Below, in pieces: positions 47,756-56,292 of a DNA stretch of 64,000 bases (the stretch's first letter is position 1; every line of letters begins with the position of its first letter). Under the pieces are notes generated by a model. It was given only the letters and a program-made list of their open reading frames with translations. It did no database searches and was not told the DNA's origin. Origin of the DNA: Pyrobaculum neutrophilum V24Sta (GTDB taxonomy: Archaea; Thermoproteota; Thermoprotei; Thermoproteales; Thermoproteaceae); contig NC_010525.1 in assembly GCF_000019805.1 (NCBI RefSeq), positions 1,705,824 through 1,769,823 on the forward strand. The letters run 5' to 3'. A program made the position numbers and the translations under genes.

Positions 47756-50700
47756 ATGGGTGGCAAGATCTTGTTCATGGCGGTTGTGTTAACTGCGTTT
47801 ATATACGCCCAAACGATCTCTGGGGTAAATCCTGCAGTGCTCGATACAGACACTCCGGTGTTGGCCAAGATTGTGGTTTCAGACCTAGGCTCGTTCGCGT
47901 CTCAATTGGGGACGGAGCCGGCTGTGCGACAGCTGAGGGTTGGCGGGAGGGAGGTAAAGGTGGCTACGATAGCGTTCAACGGCGTTTCTCTACAGGGGGA
48001 GCTCCGTGACGCGGGTGCAGAGCTGTACTATAGGGGTCCCGCCAGATTCCTCAAGGCCGTGATCGCCTCTCCACAGGTGAAGTTTGTCTATGTGAAAGCC
48101 ATACCCGAGGTTCCACCCCGCGAGTTTTTCGCAGAGGCCAGCTCGCTAGCCGAGGCGGGCCCGGGCGCGCCGCAACCGAATCTCCCGGTCATGAGGGAGA
48201 TCGTCGGTGCCTCCAGGGTGGAGCAACTATTCGGCGTTAACGGAAGCGGCGTCGTAATCGCCGTTGTAGACACTGGCGTTGACTACGGACATACAGATCT
48301 GCAAGACGCCCTTGCCTGGCTTATAAAAACTGTCGACGGCAGAGAGATAGTTGCGTCCACGGTGTCGTTGGCCGGAGCCACGCTTCAGTACAAGACGTTG
48401 AGAGGCCAGACCGCGTCGGTTCCGCTCAGCCAGATCCAGTCGCTTGAGCCTCTCGTCTTAGACGCAGACGAGTCCCAAGTCGTGTTGCTAACGCCGGTGG
48501 CGGCCTCAGGGGGATATCTCCCCGTGGGCGGCAAGACCTTCTACGTAATCGACGGCGTGTTTGTCCACAGCGTAACAGCGAGGTGCAACTACGCTGTGGC
48601 GGGGCTGGTCAGCCGCAGCGGCGTCTATAAATTCGGCATGACCAAGCTCTACATCCCATGGTATGGCGGATATGTAAACGTCGGCGTTGTTATGTACGAC
48701 CCCGACCAGCCGGGCGTATACACGGCCGCGCGCGTTGACATAAACGGCAATTGCAACTTCGCGGACGACCCCGAGCTTAGGTACTTCGGAAATAGGCTCA
48801 TCGTGGACAACCCGTCAGCGCCGACGGTCAGCCTGGGCGTCGCCGGCGGCTACTTCTACGACTGGGGCCGGTGGTTCGACACATACGCAAAGTTCTACCC
48901 GGGTTGGGACTTGGGAGGCAACTACCTCAGCATATTCTACGACTTCCACAGCCACGGCACGGCGTGTAGCTCCGTTGCCGCCGGCAGGGGGAAGGCCCTG
49001 TACAACCTCGGCTATCTAGGCCCCCAGAGGCTGAGGGGAATAGCGCCAGGCGCCAAGGTGTTGGGGGTGAAAGGCTTGTGGTGGGGCATGGTGGAGGCAG
49101 GCATGATGTGGGCAGCCGGCTTCGACGTGAACCAGAACGGGCAGTGGTACTGGACTGGCCAGAAGAGGGCGCATGTGATTAGCAACAGCTGGGGTATCTC
49201 CACCTTTATCTACGACTACGCCGGTTTCGGCTACGACTTCGAATCGGCGGTGGTCAACGGGCTTGCGGCCCCTAGGTTTCTAGACCGGGGTTACCCCGGC
49301 ATAGTGATCGTCCAAGCGGGCGGCAACGGAGGTTACGGCTTTGGCACAATAACTAGCCCAGGCGCCGCCGTTGGCGCAATAATCGTGGGAGCGGCGACCA
49401 GCGGACACGTCTGGCTGGCGCTGGGCATCCCGTTTTACGGCTTCCAATGGGGCGACGTAGTCAGTTGGTCTCTTAGAGGGCCTACGCCTGCCGGCTACGT
49501 AAAACCCGACGTCGTCAACATCGGCGCCTGGGGCATCGCGGCGTATCCGGTGGGCTGGGGGAGATACTCAGGCAGGCCGGGGGACTGGGACGTCTTCGGC
49601 GGAACCTCCATGGCGACCCCGCTTACAGCCGGCGTTGTAGCTTTAGTGCTGAGTTCCATAGTAGATAAGGCGGATCCAGCCGCCGTAGATCCGTTTTTAG
49701 TGAGACAGTTCATCGAAAGCACCGCCGTGGACATAGGATATACGCCGTTTACCGCGGGGCATGGTTTCGTCAACGCAACGGCGGCTGTGATTGCGGCCAG
49801 AGCCTACTTCGGACTGCCGGCCCCAAGCGCACCGCTGGTCTTGTTTAGGACGAGCTCCTCGGTGAACCTAGGCGCCTCGTGGGATTTCCAATGGAGGGTG
49901 GGCATCCCGTTGTACTTCGGCTACCTGATGAACGACGTGTTAACCGCCCAATGGGCGAACTACCTAACAACCGGGGTTCCGCAACCCCCCATCGGCATGA
50001 CGAGCTTATACATGGCGACTGTGCCCGGGGGACAAGCCGTGGGCTTTGTCTATGTGACATCGCTCAACTCGGCGATCAATGTGTCTGCAACCGCCATGAC
50101 GTTGACGCCCATATACAAGAGGTCTGCTGTGGTGACCATCCCCGTGGCGACTAGGGGGATTTACCTCACGATGCAGCAGCTCGGCTTTGACGAAAACTTG
50201 CTTAGGCAAGCCGACTTGGTCGTGTTTAGGATCTCCTACCGCTACTCTGTTTTCGACCCTGAGTTCGACTACCGCGAAAACGTGTGGCCCGTGTTGTCGG
50301 TATTCGGCTGGACAGACCTAAACGGCGACGGCTCCATTTCCACGAACGAGCTGACTTGGCTCAACTACGGCTACCAGACTGGAACCGCCGTGGAGGTGCC
50401 GGTCGCCAAAGTCGGCAGTAGACTTCTTCAGAACCAGAGACTTGTCATAAGGATCGACATCCGGCCGGTTCGCGCGCCCTACCCGCCGGCTGTGCCAGTT
50501 CTCGTCGAAGTCGTCGCCTATAAGAGGACTCCAGCGACCGACGTGCAGATAACGCCGGCAACTATCACATTAAGGCCGCGCCAGAGCTATATGTTCACAG
50601 TCCGCGTCGCGGCGCCAGCGGACGCGGCCCCCACAGCGCATGAGAGGCTGATCGTGTTTAAGATAAACGGCACCAGCTATGTGGTACCGCTGAGCTACAT

Positions 50701-51520
50701 AGTTAGAGCAAACGTGCGCGTGAACGACCTCTTTACCCTCACCGCTGGGAGGTCCGACAGCTGGTACAACGCCAGCGAGGTCAGAGGCGCGAACGATTGG
50801 CGTTGGCGGTACGAGGCGGGAGACTGGCGCGCCTACTACGTCTCAACGCCGACCTTAGCGAGGGGTCTCTACGTAGACTTCGGCTGGAGATGTGCCAACA
50901 CGTCGTTGATTATCTACACGTTAACAGACGGCGGCTTCTTCGCCGGGGTGCTTCCGAACCAGGGCTACAGCTTCCACCGCTACCTCGGAGCGGGTAGATT
51001 TGCTTGGGCCGGCGCCGGCGGGCAGACCAAGATGGCGGCGCTTCCCTCCACGTCCTTTGCCCTGCCGGTGGCTGTGGGCGGTCTGCTGTATACCACGATG
51101 TCGGCGTCCTACCCCGTCACAACGAGCAACAGCTTTATAGTTCTGGCTAGAACCTCGCTTTACGGGGGATGCGGCACCGGCGAGCCTATCGTGGGGGTAG
51201 TCAAGCCGTTTAGGGAGGGCGGCGATGTGCCTGTGCTGTATACGACGACGCCCTACATAAACCTCATGCTTAGCCGGCCTCCGATTGGCTACGAGCTCGC
51301 CATAAAGACCGCCAGCGTGTTAGGAGGCGGTTTCGTGGTGCCGATGGGGACCGTCGGCGGAGACCTACGTTTCAACATGTACCTAGTAAGAACTCCGCTG
51401 TTTGTAGACTACCTAGCGTTGCTCTACTCGCCCGGCTACGCCACAGTCTATAGGACCGGCGGAGCCAACTTCGCCGCATATCCGTTCTACCCGGTAGAAG
51501 GAGTCTCTCTAATCGGCTAG
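47756..51520 (+). CDS. Large secreted subtilisin-like serine protease
   Basis: This 1254-residue S8 protease has an N-terminal signal peptide (ILFMAVVLTAFIYAQTISG) and a propeptide-like region to about residue 160. The catalytic triad is visible: D172 in VVIAVVDTGVDYGHTDL, H400 in DFHSHGTACSSVAAGRG and S618 in GGTSMATPLTAGVVALVL, with oxyanion N524 in QAGGNGGYG. An insertion of some 200 residues separates D and H. The 570 residues after the catalytic domain are beta-rich; there is no obvious C-terminal TM helix, so it is probably released or held by the S-layer. A GGAATATTTATAAAG box lies at 47725-47741. Confidence 0.93.
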   Translation: MGGKILFMAVVLTAFIYAQTISGVNPAVLDTDTPVLAKIVVSDLGSFASQLGTEPAVRQLRVGGREVKVATIAFNGVSLQGELRDAGAELYYRGPARFLKAVIASPQVKFVYVKAIPEVPPREFFAEASSLAEAGPGAPQPNLPVMREIVGASRVEQLFGVNGSGVVIAVVDTGVDYGHTDLQDALAWLIKTVDGREIVASTVSLAGATLQYKTLRGQTASVPLSQIQSLEPLVLDADESQVVLLTPVAASGGYLPVGGKTFYVIDGVFVHSVTARCNYAVAGLVSRSGVYKFGMTKLYIPWYGGYVNVGVVMYDPDQPGVYTAARVDINGNCNFADDPELRYFGNRLIVDNPSAPTVSLGVAGGYFYDWGRWFDTYAKFYPGWDLGGNYLSIFYDFHSHGTACSSVAAGRGKALYNLGYLGPQRLRGIAPGAKVLGVKGLWWGMVEAGMMWAAGFDVNQNGQWYWTGQKRAHVISNSWGISTFIYDYAGFGYDFESAVVNGLAAPRFLDRGYPGIVIVQAGGNGGYGFGTITSPGAAVGAIIVGAATSGHVWLALGIPFYGFQWGDVVSWSLRGPTPAGYVKPDVVNIGAWGIAAYPVGWGRYSGRPGDWDVFGGTSMATPLTAGVVALVLSSIVDKADPAAVDPFLVRQFIESTAVDIGYTPFTAGHGFVNATAAVIAARAYFGLPAPSAPLVLFRTSSSVNLGASWDFQWRVGIPLYFGYLMNDVLTAQWANYLTTGVPQPPIGMTSLYMATVPGGQAVGFVYVTSLNSAINVSATAMTLTPIYKRSAVVTIPVATRGIYLTMQQLGFDENLLRQADLVVFRISYRYSVFDPEFDYRENVWPVLSVFGWTDLNGDGSISTNELTWLNYGYQTGTAVEVPVAKVGSRLLQNQRLVIRIDIRPVRAPYPPAVPVLVEVVAYKRTPATDVQITPATITLRPRQSYMFTVRVAAPADAAPTAHERLIVFKINGTSYVVPLSYIVRANVRVNDLFTLTAGRSDSWYNASEVRGANDWRWRYEAGDWRAYYVSTPTLARGLYVDFGWRCANTSLIIYTLTDGGFFAGVLPNQGYSFHRYLGAGRFAWAGAGGQTKMAALPSTSFALPVAVGGLLYTTMSASYPVTTSNSFIVLARTSLYGGCGTGEPIVGVVKPFREGGDVPVLYTTTPYINLMLSRPPIGYELAIKTASVLGGGFVVPMGTVGGDLRFNMYLVRTPLFVDYLALLYSPGYATVYRTGGANFAAYPFYPVEGVSLIG

Positions 51521-51937
51521 TTTTTCCATTTCCACGATTTTCCTCCACGCCTTCAACAAAACAGCCCTAGTCTCGTCTCTACTTACCATCTTCATCGCTC
51601 TGTCTCTGTCTACCCACATGTAGGCGTCGTGTTCCTGCGAAAGCGTCACGTTTAATCCGTAGCTTCTGGCCAAGAAGTACACCACCTCTCTGTAAACCGT
51701 ACGGCCCTTCTTTGAGTACTTGTACCGGATCTCCTCCTTAAACGACGGTATCAGCTCAACCTTCAGCCCCGTCTCCTCGGCGATTTCTCTAAGCGCCGCC
51801 GCTTTGTCCGTCTCGCGGAGGCGGACAAGGCCGTGCGGGAAGTCCCAGCCGTATCTCCCGTGTAGGAGCAGGTAGAGTACCTCACCGCCGTCTATGGCGT
51901 ATACTACCGCGCCTGCTGACCGCTCATAAAACCGCAC
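51509..51937 (-). CDS. Nudix hydrolase (Ap4A-hydrolase-like)
   Basis: This is a 142-residue protein with the Nudix box G-x5-E-x7-REUxEExGU as GLVRLRETDKAAALREIAEE followed by TGL. Flanking parts SAGAVVYAIDGGEVLYLLLH and WDFPHGLV resemble dinucleoside tetraphosphate hydrolases. It cleaves a nucleoside diphosphate linked to some group; the substrate is inferred. GTG start. It overlaps the protease gene by 12 bases at the 3' ends. Confidence 0.85.
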   Translation of the reverse strand: MRFYERSAGAVVYAIDGGEVLYLLLHGRYGWDFPHGLVRLRETDKAAALREIAEETGLKVELIPSFKEEIRYKYSKKGRTVYREVVYFLARSYGLNVTLSQEHDAYMWVDRDRAMKMVSRDETRAVLLKAWRKIVEMEKLAD

Positions 51938-51970
51938 ATTGGAATATACCTCAAGTTTTTATATGTCTTT

Positions 51971-52576
51971 TTACCGTATTTTTAATCCATACGGGCAGAA
52001 ATATTCTATACCTAGATCTTTGTAAATGGCAGAAAGCGCGCCGTACATAATCACCGGCTTACCCAACTCCTTGGCCCTCCTGACAAGCTCAACCACGTTT
52101 ACATAGTGGAGAGCGCCAGGCGCAACTACTACAGCCTTTACCTCATCCAACAGTTGGTAGGGGTCAGTGGCGTCTACGAAGTCATATGGCTCAAGCTGTC
52201 CCCCCATATCCGCTACGTAGCCGTACGTGAAAGAAAACAGGTTGCCGGCTACACGCTTGTTGAAGCCGAAAATCAACACAGGTCCTCCATATTTAGACAG
52301 CACGTGTTCCACCAGCTTCTTGACGCATTTATCCGCCTCCTTTGGTTTACAGACCTTTAGGGCCTTGATCCCTCTCTCCCTCTGCCGCGTTAAAATTTCA
52401 ACACATATCCTCAACGCCGGGTTTTCCAACGCTTTTTCTAGCTCGTATAAACCTGGCTCAATTGAGGCGTCAAGCGGCACGTCTGCGCACATGTCCTCAA
52501 GACAACACCTGGCCAATACCTGTCCTTCACAGATGTCTACGCCATCTCTCCTAATTATCGAAACAGCCAACTTCAC
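51971..52576 (-). CDS. Hypothetical protein (201 aa), possible Rossmann-like fold
   Basis: The C-terminal half has alternating strands and helices (GPVLIFGFNKRVAGNLF; VKAVVVAPGALHYVNVVEL; LGKPVIMYGALSAIYKDLGI), which recalls DUF364-type proteins that bind metal or SAM-like ligands, but I am unsure. Several cysteines (VLARCCLEDMCADV) occur early. GTG start about 24 bases after TTTTTAATTAC. It lies downstream of the C/D sRNA and pcn on the same strand. Confidence 0.6.
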   Translation of the reverse strand: MKLAVSIIRRDGVDICEGQVLARCCLEDMCADVPLDASIEPGLYELEKALENPALRICVEILTRQRERGIKALKVCKPKEADKCVKKLVEHVLSKYGGPVLIFGFNKRVAGNLFSFTYGYVADMGGQLEPYDFVDATDPYQLLDEVKAVVVAPGALHYVNVVELVRRAKELGKPVIMYGALSAIYKDLGIEYFCPYGLKIR

Positions 52577-52609
52577 CCTCTCAAGCTGGAACTGTAATTA
52601 AAAACCTTA

Positions 52610-52664
52610 ACATCAGCTTTGGTGTCGATCTTCACATCTCAGCAATACCAGCTTACATCATCGA
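52610..52664 (-). ncRNA. Box C/D small RNA
   Basis: Read on the minus strand: C box ATGATGT (52655-52661), 12-base guide AAGCTGGTATTG, D' box CTGA (52639-52642), 3 bases, C' box GTGAAGA (52629-52635), 12-base guide TCGACACCAAAG, D box CTGA (52613-52616). This is a complete dual-guide layout with identical 12-base spacers. A TTATAAAG box at 52681-52688 lies about 25 bases upstream. The RNA would direct 2'-O-methylation through L7Ae, Nop5 and fibrillarin; the guide targets were not searched. Confidence 0.82.
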
Positions 52665-52690
52665 AGTAGCTGAGGATTTTCTTTATAACT

Positions 52691-53461
52691 CTAGTCTACC
52701 CTGGGCGCCACTACTGATGAGAACACTCCTGTCGTAAATTCATATGTTAACTTAAGTGGCTTGTTAGAAGACATCTCAACTTTTACGCGTTTTGACAAGC
52801 TTTTCATCTTTCCACTTATGTCTCTTAACATCTCCACGCTATACTTAGAAGACGCCGTGTCTGCGACAGATATATTAAACACGGACTCGCTGTCTGAGGT
52901 CAACTCGGTCTCTGTTGCCTTTCCGCCTTCCCCCACCCCTCTAAACACCACCTTGTCAGGAGCCACTGTTATCTGTACCCAGTCCGAAACCTCTTCTATC
53001 ATTGATATCGTATCGTCAAACACCGACGAATCTATTTCAAAGACGGCGTCGAAGGACGCCGAGAGCTCCGGAATCTCCTCCTCTAATACTTGCACTATGG
53101 GGAAGGAGAACCTCCTCACCAAGCCGACCTCCTTCCCCCTCTTTGGATAGACATATATGGAGAATCTGTTCCTATCTCTGTCCACCTCAAGCTCCAGCTT
53201 CTCCGTGGCCCCCACCCGCTTAATCACGTCTTTTACCGCTGTAAATATGAGACCTACCTTGGTCTCCTCCTCAACCACATAGTCCTCTAGAGACGCCGCG
53301 TGGAATGTGAGGTCGAACAGCACGGTTTTCGTGGGGTCCAGCGCTTTTAGCGTTATGCCGTCTTGGGAGAAGTTAAGCGTGGCCTCTGGAAGCGTTTTTA
53401 TGAGTACTTCAAACGCGTAGCGGGGCTCCTTCCCCTTAGGGAACAGGGCTCTAACAGACAT
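52691..53461 (-). CDS. pcn: PCNA sliding clamp
   Basis: This is a 256-residue ring clamp for DNA polymerase, FEN1 and ligase. Signatures include FSQDGITLKALDPTKTVLFD, the interdomain region near PIVQVLEEEIPELSASFDAV, FDDTISMIEEVSDWVQITV and the C-terminal TTGVFSSVVAPRVD. Length is normal. A TTATATATG box sits about 24 bases before the ATG. Crenarchaea often have several PCNA genes; only one is in this window. Confidence 0.95.
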   Translation of the reverse strand: MSVRALFPKGKEPRYAFEVLIKTLPEATLNFSQDGITLKALDPTKTVLFDLTFHAASLEDYVVEEETKVGLIFTAVKDVIKRVGATEKLELEVDRDRNRFSIYVYPKRGKEVGLVRRFSFPIVQVLEEEIPELSASFDAVFEIDSSVFDDTISMIEEVSDWVQITVAPDKVVFRGVGEGGKATETELTSDSESVFNISVADTASSKYSVEMLRDISGKMKSLSKRVKVEMSSNKPLKLTYEFTTGVFSSVVAPRVD

Positions 53462-53520
53462 GTACCCACTTGGGTGGCGACATATATAAGTACGTTCAGC
53501 AGTTTGATATTAGTAATGAG

Positions 53521-53554
53521 GACCGTTTGTCCCTAGGCTGTTGCGCCTAGGGAC
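53521..53554 (-). repeat. Right-end hairpin of the decayed TnpB element
   Basis: GTCCCTAGGC (53529-53538) and GCCTAGGGAC (53545-53554) form a perfect 10-bp stem with a 6-base loop. The tnpB remnant's stop codon lies inside the stem, as in IS605-type elements where the guide-RNA scaffold overlaps the 3' end of tnpB. The next bases, TAGGGACAAACGGTC on the minus strand, recur at 24816-24830. Confidence 0.55.
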
Positions 53555-53869
53555 TTTCTCCTCGCCCCCGCCGTCATGGGTAGCCACGATGCCTCGGGCG
53601 TGGGGCCACCGGGCATGGGGCCGGACGGCACGCGGCCCTCCTCGAGTGCCCTCCTCTCGATGTTTATAACGGCGGCTACGTCCCTCCCTCCTTCCCACCC
53701 GCAACGGGGGCAGAGGAGGCGCCTCGGGGCAGAGCCCCTCACAAGCCCCCCACCACACCGCGGGCAGGAGGAGGAGGTCCCCCGCGGGTTTACTTTTGCC
53801 ACGGGGACACCGCGTTCTCCCTAGCCTTACGTATGATCTCACTCAGCATGCTTCTAAATCCAGCTCTGT
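53533..53869 (-). pseudogene. tnpB: TnpB (OrfB) C-terminal remnant, frameshifted
   Basis: From 53820 to 53533 the frame reads GVPVAKVNPRGTSSSCPRCG, then GSAPRRLLCPRCGWEGGRDV and AAVINIERRALEE: the CPxC...CPxC zinc ribbon and last RuvC aspartate of TnpB. Upstream, in a different frame, FRSMLSEIIRKAREN matches the preceding TnpB helix, so a frameshift lies near 53815. The rest of the protein (about 300 residues) is missing. Intact TnpB is an RNA-guided nuclease; this piece cannot be active. Confidence 0.82.
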
Positions 53870-54012
53870 GTGACGGCGACTGTGCGCGTCAGAACGTCTT
53901 TCTTCACGTCTTTCTCCTCAGCGTTGCCCTTGTTGCGCTTCCGGCTCCTCGCCGTAGTGATGCGGCTGCCCGAGCTGGCCAAGATGGTGACCATCAGAGC
54001 CTCCAGCGACAC
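53854..54012 (-). other. Short open frame of unclear status beside the tnpB remnant
   Basis: A frame from GTG 54012 to TAG 53854 reads VSLEALMVTILASSGSRITT and continues into a basic stretch RSRKRNKGNAEEKDVKKDV. The frame is open further upstream (to about 54086) but without a start codon. No family is recognised and there is no promoter at the right place; it may be a piece of a broken gene truncated by the insertion. The 53462-54149 stretch otherwise contains only the tnpB relic and the C/D RNA. Confidence 0.22.
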
Positions 54013-54106
54013 TATGTAGTCTTCCTGTTCAGCTGTACACGGTGGTGCCTTATTTCCAGACTCGCCGACGTCTCGTAAAGATTTAAACCTAGACAGACAA
54101 CCGCAG

Positions 54107-54162
54107 GTGGTGATGAGGACCCCGATCGCCTAAGACGTGAGGAGTGGTATTACTTCTGAGAC
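54107..54162 (+). ncRNA. Box C/D small RNA overlapping the etfA 3' end
   Basis: C box GTGATGA (54110-54116, perfect consensus), 13-base guide GGACCCCGATCGC, D' box CTAA (54130-54133, variant of CTGA), 3 bases, C' box GTGAGGA (54137-54143), 12-base guide GTGGTATTACTT, D box CTGA (54156-54159). An ATTTAAA box at 54080-54086 lies about 25 bases upstream. The last 13 bases overlap the stop end of etfA on the other strand. The spacing is characteristic of archaeal dual-guide methylation RNAs. Confidence 0.8.
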
Positions 54163-55208
54163 GGGGGTTCGGGTTGCCGCGTTTTGACGTTTCTAAGCTC
54201 CTCTATGAGGAGGGGGATTATTTCCCTGTAGTCTCCTACTACGGCGTAATCGGCGTAGTTCATAATTGGCGCTTGCGGGTCTGGATTTATTGCTATTATT
54301 ACCTTGGATTCTATGATGCCGACGAGGTGTTGAACTGCGCCGCTTACGCCAACGGCGATGTACAACTTGGGCCTGATCACCTTCCCGGTCTGTCCTATTA
54401 GCCGCGACTCAGGCGCCCAGCCCGCCCGCACCGCCGTCAGAGTCGCTCCTAGGCTTCCCCCCAACAACTTCGCGAGTTCTGTAAGCATCTTAAAGCCTTC
54501 TGCGGAGCCGACTCCTCGGCCGCCGCCTATAACCACGTCAGCGGACTCAACGGGGGGCAAATCAGCGATGTCTTTCCCCACCCTTCTCTCGGCCGAGAGA
54601 AGGCGCGTCCTCCTCCTGACCTCTACCCTCTCCACAGCTATCTCTCCCTTCCTTCCGACGTCGCGGGGCGGCTTCGGAAAGACGCTTGGCCTCACAGTTG
54701 CGATTTGAGGACGCCGTTGTGGCGTCTTTATGGTGACTATCTGGGAGCCGCCGAAGGCGGGCGCTATCTGGAGCAAATCCCGGGTTTCTGGCTCCACGTC
54801 TAGCGCTGTGCAGTCGGCTGTGATGCCGGTGGTGAGAAGGGCCGCCACATATGGCGCTAGCTCTCTACCTCTTTTCGTGGCTCCGACCAGGAAGATCTCC
54901 GGCTTGTACTTCGAGAGGACTTGGGCCACAGCCTCTCCGTACTCCACTGGGGAGTAGACGTCGAGATGCGGACCCTCGACTAAGACTACTTTATCAGCGC
55001 CGTGGTATATAGCCTCCCGAGCCATCTCCTCAGTCCCCGCGATCAATACCGCGCCTACTTCAACGTCTCCCAACTTCCCAGCAAGCTCTCTAGCCTTCCC
55101 CAGCAACTCGAGCCCGACGTCTTTCAGCCTATTGCCATCTCTCTCCAGATAGACCCACACTCCTCGGAACTCCTCTTTGTTGATCTGTGGCCAGAGAGTG
55201 CAGGTCAT
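54150..55208 (-). CDS. etfA: Electron transfer flavoprotein alpha subunit (EtfA/FixB)
   Basis: This is a 352-residue subunit. The N domain has VGAVLIAGTEEMAREAIYHG and KPEIFLVGATKRGRELAPYV. The C-terminal FAD domain has VVIGGGRGVGSAEGFKMLTE, VRAGWAPESRLIGQTGKVIR and AIVGV-type YIAVGVSGAVQHLVGI, then IAINPDPQAPIMNYADYAVV. It is the last gene of a four-gene operon with 4-base overlaps and would be part of an EtfABCX complex. Confidence 0.95.
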   Translation of the reverse strand: MTCTLWPQINKEEFRGVWVYLERDGNRLKDVGLELLGKARELAGKLGDVEVGAVLIAGTEEMAREAIYHGADKVVLVEGPHLDVYSPVEYGEAVAQVLSKYKPEIFLVGATKRGRELAPYVAALLTTGITADCTALDVEPETRDLLQIAPAFGGSQIVTIKTPQRRPQIATVRPSVFPKPPRDVGRKGEIAVERVEVRRRTRLLSAERRVGKDIADLPPVESADVVIGGGRGVGSAEGFKMLTELAKLLGGSLGATLTAVRAGWAPESRLIGQTGKVIRPKLYIAVGVSGAVQHLVGIIESKVIIAINPDPQAPIMNYADYAVVGDYREIIPLLIEELRNVKTRQPEPPSQK

Positions 55209-56005
55209 AGCTCTAATACGCCGATTTCCCTGAGGACTTCAACAAGCTTCTTCGCCACGTCTCTTGGCTGGCCTTGTAGTAGAGCCTTCCGCCGCGGCGG
55301 GTAGAGGGACTCCGCGACCCTGGCTATTATCGTCGGACTCCCCTGTAAACCTACACACTCTGTTTCAAGCCCCAACTCCTTGTTCGTGACAACCTTGATG
55401 CGGCTTTCCGCGTCTAGTTTGTAGCTTAGCCTAACCTCCCTAGGCACCTGCGACCTCTTTAGCACGGATATTGCGGCAGGTAGATCCAGCTCGTATACCT
55501 CCTCTACACCTTCATCTTCGAGGAATCGTTTAACAACGGCCGCTCTTCCCTTGACCTCGACGTCGTAGACATAGTAGACGTAGGGTAACTTGAGCCAGTA
55601 CGCGACCTGTGCCCCCACATGACCCGTTGCGCCGTCGGTGCTCTCCTCGCCGGCAACGACCAAGTCGAAGTCGGGCACGTATTTCTCTACCGCCTTTGCC
55701 AACACATACGACGTCGCCCACGTATCCGCCCTCGCGTACGCCCTATCTGTAACCAACAACGCGGAGTCTACGCCCATCCCTATCAAACTTTTTAGACCTG
55801 ATATCCCCGTTGGAGGCGCCATAGACACAGCTACGACCTCCCCGCCGTATTTATCCTTCAGCTTAAGGGCTAGCTCAACGGCGTCTCTATCCCACATGTT
55901 TACAGAGAGGGGAACCCCCTCTCTTATGAGGGATCCCGTCTTCGGATCCACCTTAACGGCCGAGGTCAAGGGAACCGCCGATTTTACCAAAACGACGATC
56001 TTCAT
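55205..56005 (-). CDS. etfB: Electron transfer flavoprotein beta subunit (EtfB/FixA)
   Basis: This 266-residue subunit begins KIVVLVKSAVPLTSAVKVDP and contains SVNMWDRDAVELALKLKDKY, GMGVDSALLVTDRAYARADT and DLVVAGEESTDGATGHVGAQ. The last motif (DG-TG-VG) is the nucleotide-binding signature of EtfB; in electron-bifurcating Etfs the beta subunit carries the bifurcating FAD at the interface. ATG overlaps the fixX stop by 4 bases. Confidence 0.95.
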   Translation of the reverse strand: MKIVVLVKSAVPLTSAVKVDPKTGSLIREGVPLSVNMWDRDAVELALKLKDKYGGEVVAVSMAPPTGISGLKSLIGMGVDSALLVTDRAYARADTWATSYVLAKAVEKYVPDFDLVVAGEESTDGATGHVGAQVAYWLKLPYVYYVYDVEVKGRAAVVKRFLEDEGVEEVYELDLPAAISVLKRSQVPREVRLSYKLDAESRIKVVTNKELGLETECVGLQGSPTIIARVAESLYPPRRKALLQGQPRDVAKKLVEVLREIGVLEL

Positions 56006-56292
56006 GATTCTCTATACCAGATGCCCATCCCAGACCTTGGATAATCCCAATCGATGTTGTCGTATGGGCAAACGACGCGGCATGTGCCACACTCCACGCA
56101 AGCCTCGGTGCTGAGGACTACGCCATCGCCCTGTTGCACATAACATTTCGCCGGGCACATATAGGTACACGGCTTTTTCTCGCACCTCTTACACAGGGCG
56201 GGGTCTCTTATCTTTATATGGGGCCTGTATACGTCGACGTCCCAGACATTTGCGTTTAACCTCTCCTCGACTGTTAGGTACTTCATCGTCAT
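56002..56292 (-). CDS. fixX: Ferredoxin-like protein FixX
   Basis: This is a 96-residue protein with CKRCEKKPCTYMCPAKCYVQ and a second cluster motif CVECGTCRVVCPYDNIDWDY. The second (CxxCxxxxxCP-like) motif carries a 4Fe-4S cluster. FixX passes electrons to the FixC quinone reductase. It overlaps both neighbours by 4 bases. Confidence 0.94.
   Translation of the reverse strand: MTMKYLTVEERLNANVWDVDVYRPHIKIRDPALCKRCEKKPCTYMCPAKCYVQQGDGVVLSTEACVECGTCRVVCPYDNIDWDYPRSGMGIWYRES

Noticed and set aside
53510..53842. 110-codon minus-strand frame over the tnpB remnant
   Set aside because: It reads a basic low-complexity peptide in the wrong frame; the zinc-ribbon frame next to it is clearly the TnpB one.
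53833..54078. Plus-strand frame of 81 codons
   Set aside because: No promoter, no family resemblance and unusual composition; probably random in a decayed region.
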